Positions 1-11,820 of a stretch of DNA of 64,000 nucleotides are shown one piece after another. The position numbers were made by a program, and so were the translations under genes. The DNA is from Phytophthora sp. 'mugwort' (Eukaryota > Oomycota > Peronosporomycetes > Peronosporales > Peronosporaceae), in assembly GCA_033558025.1 (NCBI GenBank), contig JAUCEF010000013.1:1605001-1669000 (forward strand), written 5' to 3'. Every line of letters starts with the position of its first letter. The stretch's first letter is position 1. The notes beneath the pieces are model-generated. The model did no database searches. It saw only the letters and a program-made list of their open reading frames with translations, and had not been told where the DNA came from.

Positions 1-637
1 GAGAATTTCGATCATAGCACCATGCCTGTCTTGGCCTTTGTGGCGAAGAAGGCATCAATGACCTCGCATTGCTCTCGAGGCAGTGGCCATTGTCTGGTGA
101 CACAGTAGTTTGTGTCCGGCACGAGATCAATCTCGTGCCTGATCCCACGATCCGGTGGGAGTTGAGACGGTGGAGCCTTGGACACCACGTCCTCGAGCCC
201 CTTTATTAAAGGACACACCGGATCCCTCGGGGCTTGAGAATCTCAGAACCCAAGCGCGAAGCAAGCTGGGGGGGGGGGGGGAGAATGCCTCCGCGATGCC
301 CTCGTCCATAACCGAGGAATAATCCAGCTCCTCATGAGTGGACTCTTGCTTCAAAAGTACCACGTCAGCGATCTGCCCAGCATTCAGGCTGGCCAGGAAA
401 AGACAGTTGGTGTCAACCCTTCGAGGTTCAGGAGCTCTGACACATCAAGAAGCGACTCTAGCTGGATGCCGTCTGCCTCGACCCGATGACCGGTCTTGCC
501 GTCAAGGATGTGATAACATCCTTCGACTGACCACGTCGGTAGAACCCGGACCCTAAGTTCCGAGTCGCTTGAAGCGACTACAGCCTGAAGTGACTTCAGA
601 CTCGACTATGTTGTCGAAGGCGACAGCGACGTGGTAC

Positions 638-925
638 TTTGTTACTCACGTCTTTGGACGTCTCATTGACGACGTTCAAAGCATCAAGGGCTTCGTGTGG
701 GACTTGGTTACCCACATAGGAAGCGCGTCTCGCCGCTTCGTCTTCAGATAAGGTCTGGGCGACATGATGAAAATCAAGGTTATCCACACAGGAAGCGCAT
801 CGTGTTCCTTCCTCGCCAGTTTCAGTCTGAGTGATCTGGTGTGGAACAAGATTACTCACACAGGAAGCGCCTCGCGCGTCTTCCTCGCCAGTTTCAGTCT
901 GGGTGACTTGGTGTGGACCTTGGTT
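638..925 (-). repeat. 72-bp (24-residue) tandem repeat in the gypsy polyprotein
   Basis: Four head-to-tail 72-base units at about 925-854, 853-782, 781-710 and 709-638 encode 24-residue repeats on the minus strand. The first two are nearly identical (core VTQTETGEE and ITQTETGEE), the third is diverged and the fourth barely recognisable. The block lies between the protease and RT regions of the gypsy remnant, in the same orientation. It looks like a variable acidic linker in the polyprotein. Confidence 0.7.
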
Positions 926-1081
926 ACCCACCTGGCACCGCCACTCTTGAAGCCTCAGCCGCCAGTCTAGATTCCGGGAGGTCGAGGGCTATCCTGTAAG
1001 GACTGCCGCACTCGACCAGGTGCAGCTTCCGATGCCACCGCTTTTAGGGAGTCCCTCAATACGTCGGCGGCTCCCAGGAAT

Positions 1082-1615
1082 TCACTTGTATACTCCTGCA
1101 TCCGGGCCCCCTTTCGGACGCCCCAGTTCTTGGCAGAGGTGGGAAAATGACTCACCAATGCTCTGCCTGTAACTGCGGGCCGGCTGGCCCCGATGACTTT
1201 GTTCGCCAATCGATCCATGGCTCATGTTTTCGAACCAGGGCCTGCACAAGATCAAGTCATTCATGCCCATCTCTAGGACATTAAACTGCTCCATGCTATT
1301 GAAGTCCTCAAACTTCACAGCTATATCCACGTAGACCTTGAAAGCGGTAATCACCGTTCCATCGGCCAGTTGTACCGATACTCGTTGCCTTTGCTTCTCG
1401 TAAAGCACTGGCCAACTTGTTGCAGTTCTCCGCAACAGTCTTGCGGCGTGTGAGGTTCTTTGACGCCCGGAGTCTATCAAGACTCGGAAGGGATGAGTAT
1501 ATCCCCGTACATTTACGCGTACTACTGGCAGCGCAATGCTGCCCTTCTTCGATTCGAGAATGCATACTCTCAGGGGATAAGCCTCCACGGTGCGCTCAAC
1601 CCGCGCACCGCTCAT
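1082..1615 (-). pseudogene. Gypsy retropepsin domain fragment
   Basis: An open stretch of 177 codons in the Ty3/gypsy remnant. It contains a retroviral-type aspartic protease core: residues around VLIDSG form the single catalytic loop of a dimeric protease, followed by strands ending in VQLADGTVI and by LGMNDLILCRPWF-like sequence typical of the C-terminal part (the local reading is MGMNDLILCRPWF). After the DSG the expected small residues are replaced by RQRTSHAARL, suggesting a short frameshift. The enzyme would process the gag-pol polyprotein. It is detached from gag and RT by stops, so it is not functional as it stands. Confidence 0.6.
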
Positions 1616-3075
1616 ACAGACTTAGCTCTTCCCCAGTAGGGTCCCCGGCACCTACTGGTGTCGTTCGTTTCCCTGCCCACGTGGTTGTGGCTAGCGACCC
1701 TTGAGCGCGATGGGTTTGGGAGGGAAAATTTTCGTTGTCCACTCCCGGCAGAACAGGAACGTGTCATGTGCCCTAGCTTAGCACAGCCGTAGCAGCGAAT
1801 ATCGTGGTAGTCGGCGAGCTCAAGTTCCATGGGAACTAGCCCGCCCGGGCCCCGCGACTTTGTGTCGCAGCCCCTAGCCATGGCTCCGCTGCCGTGCGAG
1901 CCTGGCAGTAACTGTACTGTGATATTGAAGCACATGCACACTCGTCAGATGTGGTTACTTAGGCAAGATTCACAACAACAGCCGAGCTAGTCGGCCCTTG
2001 TTGGCATGCGCTGGGTTGCCCCTAGCGGTTCGGCCCTTCCGGGACAGTGGTGTCTCGCTTTCGCCGAGACCAAGTACCCAAGCCAGTCAATACACAGAGG
2101 TCAGCTGAGCTGACTGTCTCTGGCTTAGATATCCTGTGTCTTCCGCTAAGAGCGGATGACGGCGCGTTAGCGCCTTGACGGGTCGCCGAGAGCAAAGGCT
2201 TCTCGGCTAGAAGTGTTACGGTACCCGGACTGTACGGCGTACCAGCCCGCCGAGTTCGCCAGGACTTGTTCCTTCGCGTTTGGCGATACACGCCCTTCTT
2301 CGGGCCGACCTAGTTCTCTTGGCGTTACCAGTCAACACCCTACAAGCTATGCCTCTCGGGTGTCAACGGTAACCATAATCTAGCCCGTGCAGGGACTTAC
2401 CGGATAGTGTATACTTGTCTTGGACTTGGAAAGAGTTACTCTGATATTATTTTTCTCCAGGGACCCCAAGGGGCTCCTCCTATTGCTATCTATGTTCCTA
2501 TACAAATATCAAATGAAATGAAATGTGATCAACTCTCAACCGACCCTCCGCAAAGATCTCAATGTAACCACCCAAACTCAACGGCCGGCCGAGTTCCTCC
2601 AGTTGAGTAGCCGGGTTGTTAGCCGACTTCGCACTCGGCGAGCAGTACCGTGGTTGCTTACTTAAGTGCGATGTGTGAACCACTTCATCTGGCGTTCACT
2701 ACACCACAGTACTCCTCTTGGAGGGAGACTTGTATCGTCTCCTCCAGAGTGTTGACTTGCACCAGAAATAGCTGGGTACGGGCCGGTCCTACTCTTAGAC
2801 GTTCCATGAACACCGTCACTTTGATGTGTTCATGGAGTGTGCTCCCCACGATGGGACGCGGTGCGCACCCGCATCTCCTGGACGTACTCGTGCAGCTCAC
2901 GGCTTCCCTATTTGCAAACCAGGTAGCGTGATCGCTGGCAGTACTCGGTACTCGTAGTTCGCTTGGAGGAACGCGGATCTAATCTGCTCACACAGCTGAG
3001 CCCAGGTTGCGACGCACCCAGGCGTTGTCGCTTCCTGCGTATACCGTATCGCTACTGTCCTATGCGAACGCATGT

Positions 3076-4880
3076 CCTAAGCGAATTTTTATGATAGCCA
3101 ATTACTACCATGCATTTTTATCATATGCTATGGCAAAAGAATGCTAAACCGCGGGAACCAACTATTTAAAACACACGTAAGCCAGCTTTTCGAGCACCAA
3201 GGCTACTCATTACTGATTCGACAATGACCCGACCTTGTATCATCAGAGCCGGCAAGCGACCAAAGAAATACACACGAATCGCAAAGACTGCTCTCACAAA
3301 CACCGAGTTCTCGACCATCTTGCTGCAAGAGCCACGGTTGGAAAGTTATTGATATATTCCATCCGTCCATCACGAAAGCTGAGAGGGAGAGCACACAAAA
3401 GCAAATTTCGAGGTAGAAAGAACAAGCTGGCTCGATTCAGGATGTGTATGCTGAGACAAAGACAACCTGCAAAACTTTCGTAGAAGCGGTGACGCGACGA
3501 TCTTCTTAACTGGTGCTGAGTAGCACATTTTTTGTGGCTGAACTCACCGCGGAAAGAAGGCTCCCCTGTATCGACCAAAATGTTGAAGTTGAAGGCATTA
3601 GAGGTAGCTGCAGACGAAGGACTCGCTCCAGAGGCGTTTAATGCCTCATACTCCTGGAGAAGGCGCGTTCTGCGCCGCAACAATATCTCAATACGAGCGC
3701 GGACGTGTCAAGGCCAAAATACATCGAGGACGCCGCCGATGTGGGAGAGAATGTTCGAGGTGATGTAGAGCGCGTGTCCGCGAGCATAACATCACTAATG
3801 TCTTCAATGCGATCCAAATAGGTACTGTAGTGACGAGAGCGATTATATCGGATAACTGGTACTAACGCATGTGTTTGTCGTACTACCGAAGTTGTTTTAA
3901 TACCTTCCGCGCAAGAGGATAACAAACCGCGGCGAGAAGACAGTATGTGCGGAGTGCAGGGGGAAAGATAAAGAGCGAGCAACAGCTATGGTTCTAGCTG
4001 ACTGGCATGGTATCAAGAGGCCACCTTTCTTGTCTTTAAGAGTGGTGTACCCCGTCTCAAACACGTGCAAGAATCAAACGACGCGAAACGACACGGATTG
4101 TGTATGTGATTGAGGAAGAAAATATCGCACCTGCAAGTTCAGCACGAATGCCAGATCTACACGAATCTGTCGCCTGGTGGAATGCCCAAATTGCGAGCGA
4201 TCAAGGTTTTGGAATTTCAATTTGTCAACCGAGAGAATTTGAGGACGAAGTGCTCCTCCTTTGGGGTGACTTCTCCGGTCATTGGACTTGTGAAGTCAGG
4301 GAGTAAAGCCGAATCGACTAATGTGGCGCTGTTTACGGGGACGACACGGTATACATATGTGTGTCAACCTCCGACTATCGTGGAATCACTCGTTTAAAAC
4401 ACGGTTGCATAGCCGATAGGTGAGGGGCCTGTGATATCAGATTGCAGACCATCACGCACTGGAAACACGACGGCTTCAGCAAAACAAGCAGATCTCAGAA
4501 CAGGTCGCCGCAACTTCCAGAATCGAAATGCAGGTAGTGGCAAAAACGAGAGAGCCTCAACAAGCCTGCCTAGCTCAGCGTTTGCTACTAAACGCAAATA
4601 AATCACGTTCTGGATAGCTGAATCATGGCCGAACCTTAGCACAGCGACTGTCGTTAGCGGTTTTTTTGTTTTGCTAAGGCTGCGCTGCTTGGTGACACTC
4701 GAGGGGGTGGGATCGCACCCGAGGGAGAAGTCGAAGCGATTTCTGGTTTGTTTGATAGACCTGTGGACCTCGGCGCACAGACGAGGCAGTTGATGTAGGC
4801 GACGCGTTCGTCAGTAGTGACAGTTGATGACGATTAACAATGCATAATAAAGTCTTGCAGGAAGTTAGTTGAATTTTGAA
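3076..4880. other. No gene recognised; possible repeat-derived sequence
   Basis: Several open frames of 60-130 codons occur on both strands (for example 3294-3683 and 3638-3982 on the minus strand, 4110-4397 on the plus strand). None shows a domain I recognise and they overlap each other in shifted frames. The stretch may include the missing right-hand LTR and leader of the neighbouring gypsy remnant, but I found no second copy inside the window to prove it. Confidence 0.3.
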
Positions 4881-4899
4881 GGTTACCAAGCGTGCCTTG

Positions 4900-4971
4900 G
4901 ACAGGTTAATCAAATGGCAAGAGCACCGCGTTTTATGCGGATGGACACCGTTCGATTCCCGTCGTGCCCAT
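4900..4971 (+). pseudogene. tRNA-like pseudogene or tRNA-derived SINE head
   Basis: The sequence reads like a degenerate tRNA: a D-arm remnant ending AAGAGC, an anticodon arm with CCGC/GCGG stem and loop GTTTTAT, a B-box-like GTTCGATTCC, a 3' acceptor-like CGTGCCC, then a T-run. The T-stem and D-stem no longer pair properly. It clearly resembles the tRNA-like unit at 57790-57862 (shared AAGAGCACCGC and TTATGCGG blocks). Tail and target-site duplications were not found, so SINE versus tRNA pseudogene is unresolved. Confidence 0.45.
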
Positions 4972-5039
4972 TACCTTTTTACAATAACCACATTTAATAA
5001 ATCGTAGGTTTTAGCTCCTAAATCGGAGATAATCTGTCG

Positions 5040-5560
5040 TTTTGTGTGACGAACATTTTAACCCTACCCAAAATGTGGACATTCGCGTTCGCTTAGGACA
5101 GGAGCGATACGGTACGCCTAAGCTTAGCAAGACCGCTAAGGTTGGAGAGGGCGCAGCCACTTGAAGGTGCTCGGAAGATAGGAGAGCCGCATCTATTGCG
5201 AACTCTACTTCTCGCACCCAGAAGTGAAAGTTCCACCTTCCTTCCCCTCGTACGAGTTTACCTTTAGCCTCAACGGCTTGAGGTAGACCAGTTTCGGCTC
5301 TGTGTCTGGAACCTGCAGGTCGCTCCAAATGTGTTCGATGAGCTCCTGCTCGTACATGTCGAACACGGTCACGCGCTCGACCTGCTCAGCTTGCGTTGAC
5401 TATGCCAAGCTGTGCAAGACATCCATGCTAAAGATTCCAGCCATCTTCCAAACGGACTTAACCTGCGAATCGTTCAAATGGGGAAACTCATCCCTGTCAA
5501 TGTTGCTAGGACCTCAGAGGTTTCAGGTAGTAACCCGCCTAGGCGTGGATTGACTACAAG
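5040..5560 (-). pseudogene. Second Ty3/gypsy gag fragment
   Basis: The minus strand carries a shifted-frame gag relic. One piece reads FHFWVREVEFAIDAALLSSE followed by HLQVA, which matches the pattern of oomycete gypsy gag (aromatic-W/F-REME-A-I-A-L, then LQVAFALSNL). Upstream in other frames is KLVYLKPLRLKVNSYEGKEG, the usual segment just before it. Stops and indels break it repeatedly. No pol sequence follows it on the minus strand side, so this is an isolated scrap. Confidence 0.5.
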
Positions 5561-6470
5561 TTCTACCAAGTGTGACGGGGCGCACAACACTTTGCGCACA
5601 CGAAGCGTGACTCCGGGAGACTATACAATTCTCTGTGAACGGCAGTTCATAAGTCCCGGGTCTGAGGGGACTGTTACCAAATTTGGTAGATATATTTATA
5701 GGTTATCTCCTTAGTGCGTCTACATACTAACTGTAAGTCACCTATGAAGTAACCTAGATGTTATCCTATTGGGTGGATAGTGAGGTCCTTGTACCACATG
5801 TGTGGTACCAATCCGTGACGTCATTGCGGTGACGTCTTGTTGATGTTGGCTACATCACTAGAGGTGTTTGGATGCACCCCGTTAGAATATGGTAAATGAA
5901 GCTAAACCGTAAACTTTGAAGTAAAATACAGAACGATTGACTTACCTTCGGTGCGGAGCATTAACAGTCAAACTGCGATATCCTGCTCCTTACGACGTCG
6001 CGGGACTCGACTCCACACGTGGCAAAAGACCCCCAATAAGTGGGTGTGGTTACGACAACATAACTATCACAAGACGACAAGTCACTCAGAGCAACACAAA
6101 TCGTGTTTTGTATTGCTGGATAATTTTGTGACGGATTTATTACGGTTTTGCTTACGGAGGAAGCTCACATTTCAACTTGAAATTTTGCGAGATCCTTGGT
6201 GCCGAGTCAACCCCCTCGCCAGGGAACCCGAACAATATATTGCCAGAAAATTGATTGTTATTTTCCCGTATATAACGTATATATGACTACATCTGCCACC
6301 CCGACATTTATTTACGATTTTTGTATGTAGCCAACGCACAATTTATTTACTCTGCCTGTGGCAACCAACAGTTTGATGGTTGGTTCTAAGCATGTTTACA
6401 TCTACGTAGGTTGCATTATAACTTATTTTGCAATTTACAGACACTACAAGCTAGCTTCAACCTCCTTACG
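5561..6470. other. No gene recognised
   Basis: No convincing coding potential on either strand. It contains short palindromes such as ACCACATGTGTGGT near 5793 and the start of an AT-richer stretch leading into the hAT relic. Confidence 0.3.
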
Positions 6471-6479
6471 CGACTCCTA

Positions 6480-8165
6480 TGTCCCTCTCTCTGACGCACT
6501 CGTCACTACGCCACACTCGACGAGCAAGTTTACACCGAAGCAAATTGCCTCGTTTTACTTCAAGTCCATCCTTACCGAAGGAAGGGGACCCGACTGGCCT
6601 GCAGGACTGCAAGGCCTGCGGGAAGACGCGGAGGCACGTGCCCAAAATTGGGTACAACAATCTGGTGTCCACGTGCGGTCAGACCATGGCCACTTCGAGG
6701 CCGAGATGGAGGCTGCAAGCACCGCTGACACTGGGACGCTGCTGCCGTGGGCGCGGCAGAAAGCGTCCAACCGCTACGCGTGGCTCATCAAGGGGAATCT
6801 ACCTTTCCCGTTCGTCGAGACGGAAGCGACAAGAAGGTGTGTTCCATTTTATTATGCCTATTGTAAATGCATATTATTCCTAAGTAACTTTTATCTGTGT
6901 AAGATACACCAACTTGGCTCCTGTGTGTGAAGAGACCATCACGCATGACATGGAGAACGTCACGAAGGCGGTTGAGCGAGCATCGGAGATAAGCTTCTGG
7001 AGAAATTCGGGGTGATTCTGGACGGATGGACCCGCGGCAGTGAGCATTACCTCGCAGTGTATGCGTGTTTCAAGTCAACGGTGTCTGACGCCGTCCACTG
7101 CTTTCCATGGCTTTAATTATTAACGGGCCAGATGACAACCTCAACGCTGGATCACGCATGGCTGCATTGGCCTCGGTTTTACCATTTCTAGATAAAAACC
7201 TCTCAAATACAATGTTCTGGTAAATCACAACTGTGCCGTAAACAAGCGACTTGCCCGGTTGATGGGCGTACCGTTTGTCGGTTGCGCAAACCATCGGCTC
7301 AACTTAGCCGTTCAAAGGTTTCTGGAGCCCTACGAGTAGGAGTTGGAGCAGGTCCAGTCACTAATGAAGCGGTTGCGCACGATCAACTAATCCGCAAAGC
7401 TGGGGTACTCTATTTTTTAAATCACGGATATGGTTTGTTAAATACGTGACAAGTACTTATGCTGTTATATCTGATATCGAGGACAATGACTACTGTCCGG
7501 CCCACACTCCGCCAGGACCCGCCGGGTGGTCAACATATACAATGCTAGCTCGTTATTTTGAGCTCCGCGAGTTCATCAGTGCAGATGATGAGGAGATGGC
7601 TGAGATAATGTCATCCCAGCGGCAAACCGAAAGACCAAGGCACTTCTGGTGCAGCTCGCTGACGTGCAGTCCGTGGACATGAAGCTGCAGTTCGAGGAGC
7701 TGGGCTTAGAGGACGCTCGGGACCTGCTTGATGGCTTACTTGAGGCCTTGTCCTTATTCAACAACTATCTCGGTACGTGTACTGCTAATCGTTTGTTATT
7801 TTATCACTCGGACTAACTATTTGACTTTTGTTCTGAAATTGGCCGGCGGGAAAGCCAACCGGCTCACGCGCGCGGAGAAGGTGCAGCCTTTTCTCCGGCG
7901 TTCAGCCCCCCCCCCTCCCCCCTGTTTGTCAGGAGGAGGTGACGAAAGTTGGCTTTGCCGACAGGATTTGAAGCGCCGCAGGGGCGACAAAGCTTCCAGC
8001 GGGTACATCCTGCTAGATGCAATCCCGCCGACGTCTAACATCGTCGAGCGGCTGTTCAGTATTGCACGCATGGTGCTGCGCTACGTCTTTCGCCGATGAC
8101 AGTGGAGATGATCTTGTTCCTCAAGATCAACCAGATGTACTGGTATGTTACGACCGTCGACGGAT
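6480..8165 (+). pseudogene. hAT-family transposase relic with BED-type zinc finger
   Basis: Scattered plus-strand frames assemble, by content, into one hAT-type transposase. A BED-like finger is at about 6590-6680 (DCKACGKTRRHVPKIGYNNL). A catalytic-region segment is at about 7015-7070 (ILDGWTRGSEHYLAVYACF), with NHNCAVNKRLARLMG and VGCANHRLNLAVQRFL at about 7220-7325. RWSTYTMLARYFELREFI-like sequence lies near 7530-7580, and the C-terminal dimerisation region is at about 8020-8150 (DAIPPTSNIVERLFSIARMV, then KINQMYW). At least five frame changes and stops separate the pieces. The protein would cut and paste its own element. Terminal inverted repeats and the 8-bp duplication were not located. 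Confidence 0.75.
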
Positions 8166-8289
8166 GCATCTTACAGTGAGAATATTAGGTAGTTATCCTG
8201 ATAATCTAATTTATGATCCTTCAGCTCCAGCTATTTATTTTCTCTAGGGAAGCATCACCCCCATCTATCAATTGCAGCTCGACCTAGAA

Positions 8290-10770
8290 ATAGGTAAAAA
8301 TAATAATGTCGGGTTCCCTGCCTTCACCTTTTCTTTTCATTTTACGTCACCGTTGGGGTGCGAGCTGCACGGACGGCATGGCGAGGAAAGGAGCAGGCAC
8401 AGGTGCACCCAGGAAGACCGGCAACGAGAAGGGGAAGAGGGCGAAGAATTCGACAAAGAAGGCAGTACAGCCGAAGCCTGGGGGGCTTGCCGCAGCAGAA
8501 GATTCGAGTACAGTAAGCAACGGAGAACAAGCACTTCACGGGAACTGATCTAACGCGTTGGCTTACACACACCCTTAGCAATACGGCTACGTGCCTCGCT
8601 GCACGCACATGTGCGCGTTGACAATATTCGATCAGCACGCGCCTCGTGAAAGACAACGAGGATGACGGGAACTATTTGTCCGAAGAAGATCCCGACGATG
8701 GCGTGGATGACGAACTGGGGGATCTTGAGGATGTGAGGATCCCCCGACGATGTAAACAGCGAAGGCAGCATTTGAATCTGTTATGAAGCTTCAGGCAGGG
8801 TTGCAAAGTCCGGCATTTTATGCAGCATTAAGGTCGTGGAAACAAATTGTACTTCGCGTTTTGGGGGTTAACGCGTCGGACGCGACATCGGTTCCGGATA
8901 AACGCTCGAGCTCGGACACATCCGACGTCTTGGCGACGGTCTGGCGATTGATACGACTTCTGATATTGCTCTTGCGGATTTCATTGACAGCATAAACATG
9001 ATTCGAGAACTGGAAGAAAAACTGAGCACGGACTGAGTGTCACTATATTAGAACCAATCTGTGCGTCTCCGCACAGTGAAATACCGCTGGAGGAAAAGTC
9101 AGTTTCGTATTCAAACTCGCCAGATAAGTTTGTGACGAAAGCCGGTTCAGACGTAGGGAACAACAACGCAGACACTGCCGCTCAAAAGTCGACACAAACG
9201 TGGTGGTGGTGGTGGGGGGGGGGGTAACCAATCAAGCCTCAACTGTGAGAGCCTTCGTCTAATGTGAAAGTTTTCATGACAAAGGCGGCGGACGTGGCCA
9301 AGAATGCGATAAAGGCTGATCGAAAGCGCGGCTTGATCGAAGTACTGAAGCTTTCTCAACCAAAGCCCCGGTGCAACCGGCGGACTGACGTAATTCCGAG
9401 CGAAGACTGACAGGACAACTCGAAACTGGGTAGTGGTCACTCTACCGGACAAGCGAGGAACAGAGCTAGCTCGAGTGCTCGGCAACACCGCAGACAAGGA
9501 TTATGTCAGCGAGATTCTCATGGGCTACCCAGTTATAATGGCGGATGACTTCTTGGACGCGCGTGTCGCTCGTTGCCAACGTATCCAGTCTCAACCCGGC
9601 GACTTTGACTACAATTTCGTGATTCCCAATCGCCTTGCCATAAAGTCAGACGCAATTTTGAAAGCTGAAAAGAAGAAGCGATCACCAATCAAGCATTTTC
9701 GCGTCGATTGTCTCTGCGGTGGAGGTTGCTCATACTGGTTTCCGGCGGACTTGGGCATCCAACCTTCGGTACAAATGAATCCATGGCATAGCTCTTCCGA
9801 ACCAGTTACAAATGCACCGATTACCAAAGTCAATAACTGCGTCACTTAGCATTCGTTCCTTGGGTAGCATTCCGACGAGATGTTCCACTTTCATAAAGCT
9901 TCACCACTTTCGAGGCGAAACACAGAGGCAATGCTTGTTTGTTCAAGTACTCGGGCACAGTCTTTCGCCAATTCCTGGTGCCTTTCACCAGCCGTGTCAG
10001 GGTTAAGATCATCGAAATCTGTTTCTCCATCAAATAGCTCCGGTGTGGCCGATTTGCTGCTCCAGTCGTAGCGAGAAGCCAATTTACTTCTTCTCGTCAG
10101 TATTCGCACTTCTTGCGGACGCTGTAGAACTCCTGCACTCGATGGACGGCACGGCTACGTAGCCAAATACTAAAATGCATAGTTAGATTCCGGCAAGACT
10201 GTAAGCAACCCAATTGAAGTAACACGGCAAGCAACACAATGTTGCTGCAGCACGTTACAAGAACACAAACCTGAGAAAATTGTATTTTCGCCGAGACGAA
10301 AGCGACGATCTCGTGTGGCGGGTATCGACCTTCCAGTTCGTTGCGCTACCGAGCCACTTGAACCAGAATTACTGAGGCGTTATCACTGTCAGCCTCGGTT
10401 ATCAGCAAAGCAGCCGTGGCTCACCCCGTACGACTACGATTCGCTATGTTCAGGTGACTTTCAAGTTACAGTGGAAGATGCCTACAATGCGACAGTGGCG
10501 CCATTCTTACGAAACATGCACAGCGCAAGCACACCAGCAGAGATCGAGCTTCCTTGTGAAAAAGAAAGAGTATGATTCGATGGCCCCAAACAGCCCGACG
10601 CTACCTCGTGCTGTGTGTTGTGCGGTGTATGACACATTGATGAGCAATTCTCGGTCATGGAAGGCCGCAATCTCAAAAGAGGACGTCACCATCATGCGCG
10701 CTCAGATTCGCTGGAAGATATTGATGCAGCCAGAGCTGACAACAAAGCCCAACAAAATAGCTTAAGCAGT
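8290..10770 (+). pseudogene. Ulp1-type (C48) cysteine protease gene relic
   Basis: The 3' part (about 10315-10765) contains a C48 protease C-terminal domain pattern. YDYDSLCSGDFQVTVEDAY is followed by FDGPKQPDATSCCVLC, where the nucleophile Cys normally sits in SCG, and then in another frame ISKEDVTIMRAQIRWKIL. An in-frame TGA precedes FDGPKQ and a further stop and frameshift follow. Upstream stretches (8306-8548 basic; about 8690-8760 acidic with DPDDGVDDELGDLEDV; 9433-9849 open for 138 codons) have the same strand and are probably the same gene or transposon, but I do not recognise their domains. Ulp1 genes are often carried by Mutator-type elements. The normal family activity is removal of SUMO-like tags. 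The second catalytic-motif residue (Gly after Cys) is replaced by Cys. Confidence 0.55.
9206..9225 (+). repeat. GTG/poly-G microsatellite
   Basis: A (GTG)n run passes into an uninterrupted G tract. Other G or C homopolymers of ten or more occur near 269, 16083, 29538 and 59966, so such tracts are a recurrent feature of this DNA and may mark slippage or assembly-prone sites. Confidence 0.8.
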
Positions 10771-10994
10771 AGAGGCAACGGACCTAGAAATGCTTACAAC
10801 TGAAAACGTAATTCATTGCTTTAAATCTCTCGTTTTCGTTATTACATTGTCTTGTGATTTTACCCCTCGGCTACTCGTTGTCGATCCGAATGTTGCAGCA
10901 TTACTCGAGCGCCACAGCAAATGACAGGATGTAGCCATAGGTACCCCGGCAGCAGCGGCTAAGCGAATAGCGTATTCTTTCTCGCGGGCTAGCA

Positions 10995-11264
10995 TCAAGG
11001 ACAGGACAGCTCCTCTTGAGCGTCCAGCCACTTAATGGTGTACTTAGATACCTTCTCCAGCTTTGCTTCTATAGCCTTGATCTGGTGCAGGCGAGCTCTC
11101 AGCAATTCCTTGTAGAAATGCTGCTGGCATGACCGCACTGGCACGTCGTCAGGGTCTGGTGGTGGCGGCGGCGACGATGCTGGAGGCTCGTCTCGAGCGG
11201 CGGCGGGGTTACTCATGCAGTCTTCGGTGTCTTTGTTCATTCTCGGCCAGCAGCTTGTTTGCAT
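10995..11264 (-). CDS. Hypothetical 89-residue protein, function unknown
   Basis: An ATG-started open frame of 89 codons. The first third is acidic with a run of six prolines (SSPPPPPDPDD) and the C-terminal half is predicted helical (ELLRARLHQIKAIEAKLEKV). I recognise no family. It lies between two transposon relics and has no visible partner gene. In another frame just downstream on the same strand the sequence continues as LAREKEYAIRLAAAAGV, so this may be the N-terminal fragment of a broken longer protein. Confidence 0.25.
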   Translation of the reverse strand: MQTSCWPRMNKDTEDCMSNPAAARDEPPASSPPPPPDPDDVPVRSCQQHFYKELLRARLHQIKAIEAKLEKVSKYTIKWLDAQEELSCP

Positions 11265-11499
11265 CTAGTCCCCAAACATGAATTTTCTGAAACGACTGAT
11301 GTGGACGCTGATGACTTTTACACTTGTAGTATTTTATTCGAGTATATCACGACATGAGCTCTGTCATCGTAGTAGGGTTGCTTCGGTGTGGTGTTACTTT
11401 AGTTACCAAAGTCTTGTTGTGTTGCGGTAAGGGCTGTCGTGCTGTCGTCGTTATGTTGTAGTAACGTCATTCTCAAAAGCTAACTGGCATAATCAACCA

Positions 11500-11820
11500 T
11501 GCCATAAATACTCGAGTAGATTTATTAAATACGAGACAACTTGAATTAAGCCAATATCAACATACATATAAATTAAGACCACAATACAGAACCTGCAGTA
11601 GGTGCTTGAACATGTGCTTCGGTAACCAAACATGAAAAGGTAACATTGGAACGTTAACAGCAAATGATAAAAAAAAACTAAGAAATATAAATTTGAACCT
11701 ATAAATGAAGAACCAAAAATGTACTAATATCATATAATAAAATTATAATAAAATTAATATAGTTAAAGTAATTTTATAAATGTTTTTAATTAGAAAAAAT
11801 ACAATAAAAGGTTTAAAAGC
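11500..11820. other. Extremely AT-rich block
   Basis: About 300 bases, especially 11640-11815, are almost only A and T, in sharp contrast with the surrounding roughly 50% GC DNA. No open frame. Possible sources are a nuclear insertion of mitochondrial DNA (oomycete mtDNA is AT-rich) or the non-coding tail of a transposon. I cannot decide between them from the sequence. Confidence 0.5.

Larger units (their letters stand above)
1..3075 (-). mobile_element. Ty3/gypsy LTR retrotransposon remnant (gag-PR-RT), runs off the left edge
   Basis: Decayed polyprotein fragments lie in the order gag, zinc knuckle, aspartic protease, reverse transcriptase on the minus strand. Gag is at about 2685-3060 (a stretch reading WAQLCEQIRSAFLQANYEYR, then a frame break, then VFMERLRVGPARTQLF). 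A CCHC knuckle is at about 1750-1810 (C-YG-C-AKLGH-MTRS-C). The retropepsin is at about 1290-1560 (VRVNVRGYTHPFRVLIDSG, where DSG is the active-site triplet). The start of RT is at about 12-160 (LPPDRGIRHEIDLVPDTNY). The frames are split by many stops and indels, so no full-length protein is encoded. The rest of RT, RNase H and integrase would lie left of the window. I could not identify LTRs or a primer site on the right side. Gypsy assignment rests on the domain order and the RT N-terminus. Confidence 0.8.

Noticed and set aside
4680..4740. A tRNA on either strand around GGGATCGCACCC
   Set aside because: The T-arm-like string has no matching acceptor or D-arm.
5787..5840. Short palindromes near 5790-5840 as regulatory sites
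   Set aside because: Too short and with no gene nearby to give them meaning.
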